64,000 nucleotides of DNA from Marixanthomonas ophiurae (GCF_003413745.1 NZ_QVID01000001.1:1674001-1738000), one strand, 5' to 3'. Shown: positions 17,761-27,314, numbered from the stretch's first letter. The notes: generated by a model not told the origin, from the letters alone. Numbers and translations: made by a program.

Positions 17761-18513
17761 ATGAGACAAAAAATAGTAGCAGGAAACTGGAAGATGAATA
17801 ATGATATGGCCGAGACTGAGATGTTTTTGGTTCAATTAAAAAAGCAAGTAATTCCCGAGGGAGTTTCGCTAATGATCGCGCCTGCATTTACAAACTTAAA
17901 CCATACATATCAATCTGTAAAGGATCATCCGGTGACGGTGGTAGCTCAAAATATGCACCAGAGTGAGAAGGGGGCTTTCACAGGAGAAGTTTCCGCAGCG
18001 ATGCTTAAAAGCGTGGGGATCAAGACCGTTATTTTAGGACATAGCGAACGCCGTTCTATTTTTAATGAAGATAATGACTTGTTGGCCGAAAAAGTGAATA
18101 CAGCTTTGAAAAATGAGATGACCGTAATTTTTTGTGTTGGAGAAGAGTTGAGTCACCGGGAAACAGACAATCACTTTAAAGTTATTAGCGAACAATTGGA
18201 AGAAGGATTGTTTCACCTTTCCGAAACTAATTGGAAGAATATAATCATTGCTTACGAACCAGTTTGGGCTATTGGAACAGGAGAAACCGCAAGTCCAGAA
18301 CAAGCTCAAGAAATGCACGCCTTCATAAGAAAGACGATTGCAGATGCTTATTCTAATACAATCGCTAAGAACGTTTCTATTTTATATGGCGGAAGTGTAA
18401 AACCTGACAATGCTTCGGAAATATTTAGTCAAGATGATGTGGATGGTGGATTGATAGGTGGCGCTTCGTTGAATGTGGAAAGCTTTATGAAGATTGCAAA
18501 TGCTTTTGAATAG
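17761..18513 (+). CDS. tpiA: Triosephosphate isomerase
   Basis: Interconverts dihydroxyacetone phosphate and glyceraldehyde 3-phosphate in glycolysis. The catalytic lysine is in GNWKMN (residues 8-13), the histidine in LGHSERR, the glutamate in AYEPVWAIGTG, and the phosphate loop is YGGSVKPDN. Length 250 is normal. Its leader is the 96-base heptamer repeat, which leaves only 15 bases (GAAAAAACCAACCTC) between the array and the ATG and no good Shine-Dalgarno sequence. Confidence 0.98.
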   Translation: MRQKIVAGNWKMNNDMAETEMFLVQLKKQVIPEGVSLMIAPAFTNLNHTYQSVKDHPVTVVAQNMHQSEKGAFTGEVSAAMLKSVGIKTVILGHSERRSIFNEDNDLLAEKVNTALKNEMTVIFCVGEELSHRETDNHFKVISEQLEEGLFHLSETNWKNIIIAYEPVWAIGTGETASPEQAQEMHAFIRKTIADAYSNTIAKNVSILYGGSVKPDNASEIFSQDDVDGGLIGGASLNVESFMKIANAFE

Positions 18514-18566
18514 TTGGTAGTTTGTAGTGGATAGTTTTTTACAATTTTAATATAGAAAATTCAGAA

Positions 18567-18646
18567 GGTGGCTGAGTGTTTTTCGTTTTCACTTAAACTA
18601 AACAAACTCAAAAGGGTTGTTGAACGAAAAATATATCGAAGCTACC
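18567..18646. repeat. Dispersed palindromic repeat, copy 2
   Basis: The outer arms GGTGGC (18567-18572) and GCTACC (18641-18646) pair with one wobble, and GTTTTTCGTT (18578-18587) pairs with AACGAAAAAT (18623-18632). It begins GGTGGCTGAGTG and ends TATCGAAGCTACC, like the copy at 8416-8475, but has an unrelated centre. Confidence 0.7.
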
Positions 18647-18674
18647 GAGTAGGTAAGAAACCTAAAACCATATT

Positions 18675-19511
18675 ATGGCTGAAATATATATAGAATACAA
18701 TTTTACAGTAACGCCGGTGCAACCGGGGACGGATATTTTAATTGCTGAACTTGGATATGTTGGCTTTGAGAGTTTTGTGGAAACTGAAACAGGAGTGCTT
18801 GCTTATATACAAAAAGAAGAGTGTCACGAAAACATATTAGATGAGGTGCAGATTCTTTCATCGGAAGCGTTCACGATTGAATATAATAAAAAGGATATAG
18901 CGCAAACCAACTGGAATGCAGAGTGGGAACAAAATTTCAAACCCATTGAGGTAAATGATACTTGTGTGGTGCGAGCGCCCTTTCATGAGAAACGCGGCGT
19001 GCCGTATGAGATTATTATAGAGCCAAAAATGTCATTCGGTACTGGACACCATGAAACTACTTTTATGATGCTTCAGCATATTTTGGAAAACGACTGGAAA
19101 AATAAAACCGTACTTGATATGGGTTGTGGCACAGCTGTATTGGCCATTTTAGCTGAAAAGCGAGGCGCTACTCAATTGGATGCCATTGATATTGATACGT
19201 GGTGTGTAGAAAACTCCCAAGAGAATGTAGACCGGAATGATTGTTCACATATCACAGTTACTTTAGGTGATGCCACTGTACTGCCTAGTGAACCTACTTA
19301 TGACACTATTATTGCTAACATTAATAGAAATATTTTACTGGCCGATATGGCTGCTTACCACTGCTGCCTTAAACCAAATGGCGAACTCTACCTAAGCGGA
19401 TTTTATAAAGAAGACCTGACACTTATACAGAAAAGTTGCAATAAGTTAGGGCTCACTTTCGTTGAAAATAAGGAACGAACTAACTGGATTGCCGCAAAAT
19501 TTGTAAATTAG
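18675..19511 (+). CDS. prmA: Ribosomal protein L11 methyltransferase
   Basis: Trimethylates ribosomal protein uL11. The C-terminal Rossmann domain shows the SAM motif VLDMGCGTAVLAILA, the following acidic stretch AIDIDTWCVENS and the NINRNIL segment that stands for the family NPPY-like motif. AFGTGHHETT, here as SFGTGHHETT, is diagnostic of PrmA. Length 278 is usual for Bacteroidota. It lies between tpiA and clpS and is 8 bases from clpS. Confidence 0.95.
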   Translation: MAEIYIEYNFTVTPVQPGTDILIAELGYVGFESFVETETGVLAYIQKEECHENILDEVQILSSEAFTIEYNKKDIAQTNWNAEWEQNFKPIEVNDTCVVRAPFHEKRGVPYEIIIEPKMSFGTGHHETTFMMLQHILENDWKNKTVLDMGCGTAVLAILAEKRGATQLDAIDIDTWCVENSQENVDRNDCSHITVTLGDATVLPSEPTYDTIIANINRNILLADMAAYHCCLKPNGELYLSGFYKEDLTLIQKSCNKLGLTFVENKERTNWIAAKFVN

Positions 19512-19519
19512 TTGCTGTT

Positions 19520-19795
19520 ATGAGTACCAAAGAGAAATTACAGGAAGACCTGTTAGTTGCCGAACAAGAAGACAAAGAAAACCAGATTGTTTTGTTTAAT
19601 GATGAGGTGAACACCTTTGATCACGTTATCAATATGCTTATTTACGCCTGTGATCACACTCCGGAACAGGCGGAGCAATGTGCTATTATTGTGCACTATA
19701 AAGGGGAATGTACGGTAAAATCTGGAGCCTACCCTGATTTGGAACCCCGTTGCACCAAACTTTTAGAAGCTGGATTGAGCGCTGAGATTCAGTAG
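19520..19795 (+). CDS. clpS: ATP-dependent Clp protease adaptor ClpS
   Basis: Delivers N-degron substrates to ClpAP-type proteases. 91 residues with VLFNDEVNTFDHVINML, CDHTPEQAEQCAIIVHYKGECTVKSG and a C-terminal helix; these contain the residues forming the N-end pocket in the family. It starts 8 bases after the prmA stop and is likely translated from the same message. The cognate ClpA/ClpC is not in the window. Confidence 0.95.
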   Translation: MSTKEKLQEDLLVAEQEDKENQIVLFNDEVNTFDHVINMLIYACDHTPEQAEQCAIIVHYKGECTVKSGAYPDLEPRCTKLLEAGLSAEIQ

Positions 19796-20213
19796 CATAT
19801 TTTCTTTTTTATTACCCTCCGAAATTAGAAATCTTTTCTATTAACAAACCCTCTGCTATTTTAGGCTTTAAAAGTCGTAATTACAAAACTTATGAAGGTA
19901 GTATTGAAAGATTAATATGTTTCCAAACATCTCCCATTTTTTTTAATATATTTTTATGAAAATTAATTATCCTACTAATTTTGTAGGAAAATACAGATAA
20001 AAAATATTTTCTACTTTTTTCTCTTTCAATGAGTTATCTTGCTTTTTTTACTATTCGGTTTTTTTGTAATTTTATTGATATTATGACGATAAAAAACAGG
20101 TTTAGTTGTTAAAATGATAATTTTAACGACTTTGACTTGTTGTTTTGTTAATTATTACATAATTTCACCTCAGGTTAACCTAACAAATTATTCATTAATA
20201 CAAACCATTAACT
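19796..20213. other. AT-rich intergenic stretch
   Basis: About 418 bases with no convincing reading frame or RNA gene. A small hairpin (TCCTAC/GTAGGA, 19970-19988) and T-runs are visible. It must contain the promoter of the M57 protease gene, but I could not place it confidently. Confidence 0.5.
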
Positions 20214-21083
20214 ATGAGAAAATTTAAAATTGGACTTATGGGCATGTTTGCTCTAAGTCTGGTATTCGTATCCTGTTCAAAGGATGAAAACGAAGCCCCA
20301 ACAACAGACAATGCAGATTTAACAGCTGACGTTTCACAAAAGAAAATCCCCAAAAAAGTGAAAGATGCAGTTATTAAACTGAATTTAAACAGTGATTATA
20401 TTAAGTATGATACGTTTCATTTCCCCGATGGAACTACCGAAGAACGTCTATACATTGAAAAAGACTTAGTTCTTACTGAAGACCAGCTTTTTGCTATGGC
20501 CGATGCCGCAGAAGAAGGTGATGGCAGACAGTATAGCACTGATAATTTAGTGAGCCAAGGTCGTACTATTTCTATTATTGGGTTTACCGGTGGTAGTCAG
20601 GCGCTTTCTAGTAAGGAGCAAACGGCTTTACAGTATGCCGTTAATAATTATAATAACCTAAGTGGCGTTTCCATAAGTTTTGATTTATCCTTTGGAACCA
20701 ATTACCAAGATAAGGATATGGTGGTGTATAACAATACCGTTAACAATCCTAGTGGTGCTGGAGGAAGTGCTGGTTTTCCAAGTAATGGATACCCTTATAA
20801 GTTTGTGCAAATATACGGGCTTTCAGGATATAGTACCAATGTGAACGAACACGTAATTACACATGAGATAGGGCACTCTGTTGGTTTCCGCCACACCGAT
20901 TGGTTTAGTCGTCAAAGTTGTGGGCAAAACTCAAATGAAGGTGATGGGGGTGTAGGTGCCAACCATATTGATGGTACACCTACTGGTTATGATCCTACAT
21001 CGATAATGTTGGCTTGCTTTAGTTCCAGCGAAGATGGGGAGTTTAATAATAACGATATAATTGCCTTACAAGAGTTATACTAG
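20214..21083 (+). CDS. M57-type zinc metalloprotease, lipoprotein
   Basis: The lipoprotein signal ends at Cys21 (LVFVSCSKD). The metzincin-like zinc site HEIGHSVGFRH gives ligands His217, His221 and His227 with catalytic Glu218. This HEIGH motif and the arrangement match the M57/protease B family, whose known member is from Myxococcus. The segment between about residue 25 and 115 is probably a propeptide or a spacer. The enzyme is expected in the periplasm or on the outer surface. It has its own terminator and no obvious partner gene. Confidence 0.88.
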   Translation: MRKFKIGLMGMFALSLVFVSCSKDENEAPTTDNADLTADVSQKKIPKKVKDAVIKLNLNSDYIKYDTFHFPDGTTEERLYIEKDLVLTEDQLFAMADAAEEGDGRQYSTDNLVSQGRTISIIGFTGGSQALSSKEQTALQYAVNNYNNLSGVSISFDLSFGTNYQDKDMVVYNNTVNNPSGAGGSAGFPSNGYPYKFVQIYGLSGYSTNVNEHVITHEIGHSVGFRHTDWFSRQSCGQNSNEGDGGVGANHIDGTPTGYDPTSIMLACFSSSEDGEFNNNDIIALQELY

Positions 21084-21107
21084 CTAACTTATTTGACTTA
21101 GTCACGT

Positions 21108-21136
21108 AAAAGCCTGCCCATTTGGGGGGCTTTTAT
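21108..21136 (+). terminator. Probable terminator of the M57 gene
   Basis: Arms AAAAGCCTGCCC and GGGGGGCTTTT, imperfect, followed by TTATTATT. Confidence 0.7.
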
Positions 21137-21189
21137 TATTTGGTACTAGTAAAAGAGAAAGAAAACCCTATTTACAGACTAAGAGAGTT

Positions 21190-22167
21190 TTAAGCTATTT
21201 GTTTTCGGTATTTGTGCAAGTAATCAACTGGAGTCATGTCGGTGATTTTTCTAAAGACATCGCGGAACGCTTTTGAGTCTGAGTAGCCCACCTCATACAT
21301 AACTTCGGTTACGGTTTTTCGCCCTATTTCTAATTCTTTTTTAGCTGCTTCTACTTTTACGCGTTGCATATATTCTACTACGGTGTTGGCGGTTGCTTTT
21401 TTAAAGCGTCGCTCAAAGGTACGACGGCTAATAGCCAGTTGGTTGCATAGTTCGTCAACAGTCATTTTATCTTGATAGTTTTGTTCTATCTGTTCTTGTG
21501 CTTTTAATATGACAGCATCATCATGTCTTTTTTGTCCCGAGAAAATCATAAAAGGAGATTGACTACTTCGGTCAATATCGATCATAAATCCTTTTGCTGC
21601 CATGACCGCTGTATCACGTCCAGCATATTTTTCAATTAAATATAAGATGAGGTTGGTAAACGAATAGGCGCCGCCACTGGTATAAATGCCATCAGCTTCA
21701 GTTAAAATTTTATCGTCCATCAAATTTGCTTGGGGGAATTGTTTCCTGAATTCGTTTGCAAATTGCCAATGGGTAGAACAGCTTTTTCCGTTGAGTAATC
21801 CGGTAGAAGCCAAAAAGAAAGAAGCAACACACAGACTTACTACTTCTGCACCTTGTTTATAGTGCTTAACAATCCAAGGAATAAAATCAGAATTCTCTTT
21901 CAAATTTACCTGAAAATCACCGTGAATAGCGGGGATGATAATAAGGTCGGTTTTTGTTACTTCTTCAATTAATACTTCCGGGTTCACTGTAAAAAGACCA
22001 TGACTTTGGGTAGTTTCTTTCTCAAGGCCCACTAATTGAATGGTGAAAAGAGGTTCTCTTCCAGTTTGCTTATAAAATTCGTTAACCCATGAAAATAGTT
22101 GATGCGTACCGCCAATATTTACAACACTACTATGTCCTTTGGGAACAAGAATGGCTATATGTTTCAT
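21190..22167 (-). CDS. GlxA-family transcriptional regulator (DJ-1/PfpI plus AraC domain)
   Basis: An N-terminal DJ-1/PfpI-like domain (residues 1-190, with VVSLCVASFFLASTGLL including a cysteine at the nucleophile-elbow position) is joined to an AraC-type double helix-turn-helix (LAISRRTFERRFKKAT and EVMYEVGYSDSKAFRDVFRK). The frame can open 16 codons earlier, but MKHIAILVPKG (ATG 22165-22167) matches the family. It is transcribed away from the SRPBCC/VOC set and is a candidate regulator of it. The inducer is unknown. Confidence 0.9.
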   Translation of the reverse strand: MKHIAILVPKGHSSVVNIGGTHQLFSWVNEFYKQTGREPLFTIQLVGLEKETTQSHGLFTVNPEVLIEEVTKTDLIIIPAIHGDFQVNLKENSDFIPWIVKHYKQGAEVVSLCVASFFLASTGLLNGKSCSTHWQFANEFRKQFPQANLMDDKILTEADGIYTSGGAYSFTNLILYLIEKYAGRDTAVMAAKGFMIDIDRSSQSPFMIFSGQKRHDDAVILKAQEQIEQNYQDKMTVDELCNQLAISRRTFERRFKKATANTVVEYMQRVKVEAAKKELEIGRKTVTEVMYEVGYSDSKAFRDVFRKITDMTPVDYLHKYRKQIA

Positions 22168-22319
22168 AATCACTATAGTATTTCCTATCAAATATACTGA
22201 AATCGATTGTCGCAATCAACCCGTTAGATTGACGGAAATGTACTCTTAACATTTGAAAAAACCTTTTTATATTTGGATAACAGTTTTCAAGACAGCATAT
22301 TATATAAGTATATTGAAGT

Positions 22320-22736
22320 ATGAAACCAAAAATGATTTGGGCAAACGTAGGAGTAGAAGACATCGAAAGGACGCAAGAATTTTATCTAGCATTAGGGTTT
22401 AAGCTAAATGGGAATCCTACAAAAGAATTAGTAAGTTTTATATTCAGCGAAACGGGTTTTGTAATTCATTTTTTTGAAAAAAAAAGGTTGCAAGAAAGCA
22501 TAGAAGGGGAACTTACAGATACAACAGCAGGAAATGAAATGATGTTTAGCTTATCCATAGCAAGTAAAAAGGAGTATGATAGTTGGGTAACAGAAATAAA
22601 AAATGCGGGAGGAAAAATTTTCTTCGACTCTAATATAAATAGGAAGAAAATATATGATGAAAATGGATACTACGTTTGTGTATTTGCCGACCCAGACGGA
22701 CACAAATTCAACCTTCTTTTTAATTCGAATACCTAG
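22320..22736 (+). CDS. VOC-family (glyoxalase-like) protein
   Basis: 138 residues with the paired beta-alpha-beta-beta-beta modules of the vicinal-oxygen-chelate fold: VGVEDIERTQEFYLALGFK near the start and VCVFADPDGHKFNLL at the end. Members act as glyoxalases, dioxygenases or resistance proteins; nothing here fixes the substrate. It is the first gene of a five-gene rightward group divergent from the GlxA-type regulator. Confidence 0.85.
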   Translation: MKPKMIWANVGVEDIERTQEFYLALGFKLNGNPTKELVSFIFSETGFVIHFFEKKRLQESIEGELTDTTAGNEMMFSLSIASKKEYDSWVTEIKNAGGKIFFDSNINRKKIYDENGYYVCVFADPDGHKFNLLFNSNT

Positions 22737-22793
22737 ATAAAATATTGTAAGACAGAACCCACAAAGAAGATATTAACTTAAAACAATCAAGCT

Positions 22794-23228
22794 ATGAAAC
22801 GTAAAGAATATACAGTTACCATATCAGCTTCGCAAGAAAAAGTGTGGGAGGTACTATGGAGTGACGAAACTTATCGTAAGTGGACTGCCCCATTTGCAGA
22901 AGGCTCTTATGCTGAAACCGATTGGAAAGAAGGCAGCAAGGTGCTGTTTTTAGGTCCTAACGGAAATGGGATGATTAGTGGCATAAAAACCAGGAATGAA
23001 CCTACATATATGTCAATTGAACACTTAGGGATTATTGTTGACGGAAAAAAAGATACCAGCAGCGAAGAAGTAAAAGATTGGGCGGGAGCCATGGAAAACT
23101 ATACGTTAGAGGAAAAAGATGGAAAAACAAAACTTACTGTTGAGGTAGATATTGCTGAAGCCTATCTCAACAGTTTTGAAAAAGCATTTCCGAAGGCTTT
23201 ACAGATTGTAAAAGAACTTTCTGAATAG
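22794..23228 (+). CDS. SRPBCC/AHSA1-like domain protein
   Basis: 144 residues. It opens KEYTVTISASQEKVWEVLWSD and has the AHSA1-type TYRKWTAPFAEGS and a long C-terminal helix. Like the Aha1 C-terminal domain relatives, it probably binds a hydrophobic ligand, but its role is unknown. It is the second gene of the group; 41 bases separate it from the next VOC gene. Confidence 0.83.
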   Translation: MKRKEYTVTISASQEKVWEVLWSDETYRKWTAPFAEGSYAETDWKEGSKVLFLGPNGNGMISGIKTRNEPTYMSIEHLGIIVDGKKDTSSEEVKDWAGAMENYTLEEKDGKTKLTVEVDIAEAYLNSFEKAFPKALQIVKELSE

Positions 23229-23269
23229 CCTAAAATTTAAAAATTAGTAACCAATAAAATCATACTATT

Positions 23270-23692
23270 ATGAAAGTACATCCGTATTTAAACTTTGACG
23301 GCCAGGCCGAAGAAGCATTCACGTTTTACAAATCTGTTTTTGGCGGGGAGTTTATATCCAATATGAAAATGAGTGAAGCCCCCGAGAGTGATAAACTACC
23401 TAAAGAAATACAAAACAGAACTATGCATATTTCGCTACCAATAGGAAACGATACCATCTTAATGGCATCCGACACCATTGAAGGCATGGGAGCGCCTTTT
23501 AAACAAGGGAATAATGCATACATCTCACTGCATCCCGACAGCAAGGAAGAAGCCGACCGGTTATTTAATGGACTATCTAAAGCTGGAGAAATAGAAATGC
23601 CTATGGAAGATCAGTTTTGGGGCGATTACTTCGGAAGTTGTATCGATAAATTCGGAGTATGCTGGATGGTGAATTACAATAAAGACTTTTAA
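23270..23692 (+). CDS. PhnB-like VOC-family protein
   Basis: 140 residues with the PhnB/3-demethylubiquinone methyltransferase-like pattern: HPYLNFDGQAEEAFTFYKSVFGGEF, ILMASD, and a C-terminal FWGDYFGSCIDKFGVCWMVN. Despite the historical name, this family is not a demonstrated methyltransferase. It is the third gene of the SRPBCC/VOC group and 12 bases upstream of the fourth. Confidence 0.87.
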   Translation: MKVHPYLNFDGQAEEAFTFYKSVFGGEFISNMKMSEAPESDKLPKEIQNRTMHISLPIGNDTILMASDTIEGMGAPFKQGNNAYISLHPDSKEEADRLFNGLSKAGEIEMPMEDQFWGDYFGSCIDKFGVCWMVNYNKDF

Positions 23693-23704
23693 AAACAAAT
23701 CAAC

Positions 23705-24082
23705 ATGTTACAAAAATCAAAAGCTTTTAGCGGTTTTTCCGTAGACGATATCAAAAGGGCAAAAATATTTTATCAAGACACTTTGGGGTTGACTGTTAAG
23801 GACAATCCCATGGGGCTACTCGAGTTGCATATTAAAGGTGGCAATGCCATTTTGGTATACCCAAAACCAAACCATACGCCAGCCACTTTTACCATTCTTA
23901 ACTTTCCGGTATCAGATATTGAAAAAACCGTTGTAGCACTCACAGAAAAGGGTGTTGTATTTGAACAATACAAAGATCTCAACACAGATGAAAAAGGAAT
24001 TTCACATAACGAAGGCCCATTAATCGCTTGGTTTAAGGATCCTGCGGGGAATATACTTTCAGTTATTCAAATAGATAAATAA
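23705..24082 (+). CDS. VOC-family protein
   Basis: 125 residues with [21 protein letters not shown] and [14 protein letters not shown], the two ends of a glyoxalase-like VOC protein. A third VOC gene within 1.8 kb, it differs from the others in sequence, so they are not recent duplicates. Only 6 bases separate it from the next gene. Confidence 0.85.
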   Translation: MLQKSKAFSGFSVDDIKRAKIFYQDTLGLTVKDNPMGLLELHIKGGNAILVYPKPNHTPATFTILNFPVSDIEKTVVALTEKGVVFEQYKDLNTDEKGISHNEGPLIAWFKDPAGNILSVIQIDK

Positions 24083-24088
24083 AAACCG

Positions 24089-24508
24089 ATGGAAAAAGAA
24101 GAACAAATTACCGTACAAACCACAGTACATTCGAATATAGAAGCGGTTTGGAATACTTGGACCGAGCCAAAACACATTGAAAAATGGAATACTCCATCAG
24201 ACGATTGGCATACCCCAAAAGCTGAAAATGATCTTAGGGAAGGTGGTAGGTTTACTTCGAGAATGGAAGCTAAAGATGGTAGTATGGGGTTCGATTTTAG
24301 CGGTGTTTATACCCAAGTGATTCCCCACAATCATATTGCTTATACCTTAGATGATGACAGAAAAGTAACGATCGACTTTAAGAAACAAGATGATACAATT
24401 GCTATAACCGAAACCTTTGAAGCAGAAAATGAAAACTCGATTGACATGCAACGCGATGGTTGGCAAGCAATTTTAGATAATTTTAAAAAATATACTGAAT
24501 CGCTTTAG
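24089..24508 (+). CDS. SRPBCC/AHSA1-like domain protein
   Basis: 139 residues, opening ITVQTTVHSNIEAVWNTWTEPKHIEKWNTPSDDWHTP, typical of AHSA1-like SRPBCC proteins, with a closing DGWQAILDNFKKYTESL helix. It is the last gene of the five-gene group and converges on the DUF808 gene without an obvious terminator between them. Confidence 0.85.
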   Translation: MEKEEQITVQTTVHSNIEAVWNTWTEPKHIEKWNTPSDDWHTPKAENDLREGGRFTSRMEAKDGSMGFDFSGVYTQVIPHNHIAYTLDDDRKVTIDFKKQDDTIAITETFEAENENSIDMQRDGWQAILDNFKKYTESL

Positions 24509-24548
24509 GCTTAAACTATAATTTAGAACTATCAAACCTATAAAGAGA

Positions 24549-25427
24549 TTAACTTTGTTTAATCGATTTCCAGGCTTTTTTTATTCCGATTATAATAAAT
24601 AGTACTACAAACCCAACAACTAAACCCACAACAAATTCGCCAAGTACAGAAGGGAAGCCTTCGACCAAATGATGCACAAAATCAATATTGTGTACAAAAA
24701 GTCCACCTGACACTAAGAGCAGTGCTATCGTACCAATTACGCTTAAACTTTTAATCACTTTTGGTAATGCTGCAATTAAAAACTTTCCAACTTTATCTGA
24801 GAAACTATCTTCTTTCTCATTTAAGTCGATTAGTTTAAGTCCAAACTCATCCATGCGTACCAAAAGGGCGACAATGCCATAGACTCCAACTGTGGCAATT
24901 AATGCAATAATAGAAACCACAATAATTTGCATAGTAAGTGTCTCTTGGGCGACTGTACCCAAAGCGATAATCACAATTTCAATAGAAAGAATAAAATCGG
25001 TTAAGATAGCCGATTTAACCCTTTCTTTTTCTAGACTCATCAACTCTTCTTTTGAAAGGTTTTGCAAGGCCTCTTCTTCGTCGCCGTGGGCATGCGGCAC
25101 CAAAAACTCATATATTTTCTCAGCACCTTCATAAGCCAAGTAAAGTCCTCCGATTAAAAGGATAACTGTAACGGCTACGGGTAAAAAGGCACTCAGTAGA
25201 AAGGCAATGGGAAGAATTATTAACTTATTTAGAAAGGACCCTTTTGTAATGGACCAGAGTACAGGTAATTCCCGAGAAGACATAAACCCAGAGGCTTTTT
25301 CGGCATTTACTGCCAAATCATCTCCTAAAATACCTGCCGTTTTTTTGGCAGCCACTTTACTCATTACAGAAACGTCGTCCATAAGAGCAGCAATATCATC
25401 GAGCAATGCAAAAAATCCTGAAGCCAT
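24549..25427 (-). CDS. DUF808 (YedI-like) inner-membrane protein
   Basis: 292 residues opening MASGFFALLDDIAALMDDV, which is diagnostic of the DUF808/YedI family. About six membrane segments follow (for example 77-100, 140-160, 170-190, 225-245, 262-285). DDLAVNAEKASGF and REL(P)VLW are conserved landmarks. Function is unknown. It appears to stand alone between the VOC group and the metal cluster. Confidence 0.9.
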   Translation of the reverse strand: MASGFFALLDDIAALMDDVSVMSKVAAKKTAGILGDDLAVNAEKASGFMSSRELPVLWSITKGSFLNKLIILPIAFLLSAFLPVAVTVILLIGGLYLAYEGAEKIYEFLVPHAHGDEEEALQNLSKEELMSLEKERVKSAILTDFILSIEIVIIALGTVAQETLTMQIIVVSIIALIATVGVYGIVALLVRMDEFGLKLIDLNEKEDSFSDKVGKFLIAALPKVIKSLSVIGTIALLLVSGGLFVHNIDFVHHLVEGFPSVLGEFVVGLVVGFVVLFIIIGIKKAWKSIKQS

Positions 25428-25558
25428 GGTTTGTTTTTTATAAAAATTGAAAAGTGTAAAAATCGATACAAATTTTTTAAATCTACCAATCTTGCACTAA
25501 AAGTTTATAACTAACCTCGAAAAATGATTTTTTGAGAATTATTTTGAGACTTTTATTA

Positions 25559-27295
25559 CTATTGAATAGAATCAATAACACTACCACACGTCATCATGGC
25601 TTCTCCATAATAAGGATTTCGTATTTCTTCTTCGGTGCTTAACCAAGAAGCTCCTTTGTTACTGTTTGCCATAGGACATTTTTGAATAAAAGCAGTTTTG
25701 GATAACCCTTCTATATTTTTAAATAACGGAATTATGGTTCGATTAAGCATCACAAAGTGGCTGCGTTGGGTTTCTAAATCCTCGTTTTCTGAAATGGTTT
25801 TTAATAATTTTTTACTTTTTGTTATGTGACTTTGTTCCATTGTTCCCAATTTGGTTAAATCGATAGTGTCGATTTTGGCTTTCAGTTCGGAAGCAAATTG
25901 TGAAACCTTTTTAGCATTGCTGTTCACAAAGGCATCTTTCATAGTAAAATAATTAGGTAAAACCTCTTTTAATTGCTGTTGAACCGATTCTGAAAGCTTC
26001 ATATTCATTTCAGTTTCAACTTCATCTTTCATTTCAGCCTTTCCTTGGTTCATCATTGATTTTTTACCTTGCAGTTGGGCGGCTGCGTCAACGGTAAAGG
26101 TACCGTTGGTAACGATTTCATCTCCAGACACTAATCCATCGGTAATGGTGTAATTGTCTCCAGACTTAGCTCCTAAAGTGACTTCGCGCATTTCAAAAAT
26201 AGACTTTTCTGAATCTGTTTTAACATACACCAGCGATCGTTCGCCCGTCCATAATACAGCACTGGATGGCACAGAAATCTGTGAAGCTCCGGAAAGATTA
26301 TCAAGGCCCTTTATGCTACCAGTAACAAACATACCGGGCTTCAATAAATTATCTTTGTTATTTAATGTAGCACGCACCATAACAGTCCGGGTCTGGGTGT
26401 TTAAAACAGGATCGATAAACGATATGGTTGCTGTAAACTTTTTAGTAGGGTAGGCGTTAGTGGTAATGGTAACCTTTTGACCTTTATTGATTTCTGAAAT
26501 CTGATTTTCATAAACATCAAAAGTTGCCCAAACGGTGTTGAGGTTACTCACTCTAAGAATAGGTTGCCCTTGCTTTACATAATCTCCTTCTGCACTTAAA
26601 AGTTCTGAAACAGTACCCGAAACTGTGGCATATAAAGGAAAATTCTCTCGTACAGTACCCGAGGTTTCAATGGCATTGATTTGTTTTTCTGAAAGCTTCC
26701 ACAATTTTAGTTTATTGCGAACAGCTTTATACAAGGCGGGTTGCGATTCTTTAAGTGAAGAAGCTGTAATCAATTCTTGTTGAGCAGCTACCAATTTAGG
26801 GGCGTAAATTGTAGCTAATAATTGCCCTTTAGTAACCTCCTGCCCTTTATAGTTAACGTATAAACGTTCTATACGGCCATCAAAATAACTAGCTTGAATG
26901 GCGTTGGCCTCTTCATTTTCCATTATTTTTCCGGAAAGGCCAACGGTGCCCGCTTCCATGTTCATGGCATTGCCAACAGTAGTGGTTTGAACATTTGCCA
27001 ACGCCATGGCATTTTCGGTCATGGTAAATTGATTGGCTGCCAATCCATCAGATGTGCTTTCGGCAGGGATTAGATCCATCCCGCAAATGGGACAATCTCC
27101 GGGTTCCGGTTGCATAATTTGTGGGTGCATGGAGCAGGTCCACATATCAGCAGCTGTTTCTCCGGAATGATCATGATTTTGACCTTCTGCTGAAACAGCA
27201 TTTTCAGAAGTTTTGCTTGAGCTGCCAAACAAAACATAGCCAAGGGCCAAGCCGCCCACTACTGCTATAAGGATGTATATTATATTTTTTTTCAT
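25559..27295 (-). CDS. Heavy-metal RND efflux periplasmic adaptor (CusB-like)
   Basis: Links the inner-membrane RND pump to the outer-membrane channel and binds metal. After a membrane anchor come a histidine/methionine-rich linker and a heavy-metal-binding domain ([21 protein letters not shown]; about residues 51-80). A membrane-fusion-protein body with hairpin and barrel follows (120-420), then a C-terminal DUF3347 domain (about 450-578, ending NPYYGEAMMTCGSV). The Cys/His/Met-rich modules fit copper or silver. It is the last gene of the leftward metal set, separated from cusA by five genes. Confidence 0.92.
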   Translation of the reverse strand: MKKNIIYILIAVVGGLALGYVLFGSSSKTSENAVSAEGQNHDHSGETAADMWTCSMHPQIMQPEPGDCPICGMDLIPAESTSDGLAANQFTMTENAMALANVQTTTVGNAMNMEAGTVGLSGKIMENEEANAIQASYFDGRIERLYVNYKGQEVTKGQLLATIYAPKLVAAQQELITASSLKESQPALYKAVRNKLKLWKLSEKQINAIETSGTVRENFPLYATVSGTVSELLSAEGDYVKQGQPILRVSNLNTVWATFDVYENQISEINKGQKVTITTNAYPTKKFTATISFIDPVLNTQTRTVMVRATLNNKDNLLKPGMFVTGSIKGLDNLSGASQISVPSSAVLWTGERSLVYVKTDSEKSIFEMREVTLGAKSGDNYTITDGLVSGDEIVTNGTFTVDAAAQLQGKKSMMNQGKAEMKDEVETEMNMKLSESVQQQLKEVLPNYFTMKDAFVNSNAKKVSQFASELKAKIDTIDLTKLGTMEQSHITKSKKLLKTISENEDLETQRSHFVMLNRTIIPLFKNIEGLSKTAFIQKCPMANSNKGASWLSTEEEIRNPYYGEAMMTCGSVIDSIQ

Positions 27296-27314
27296 AACTT
27301 ATAAAATTAAAAGG

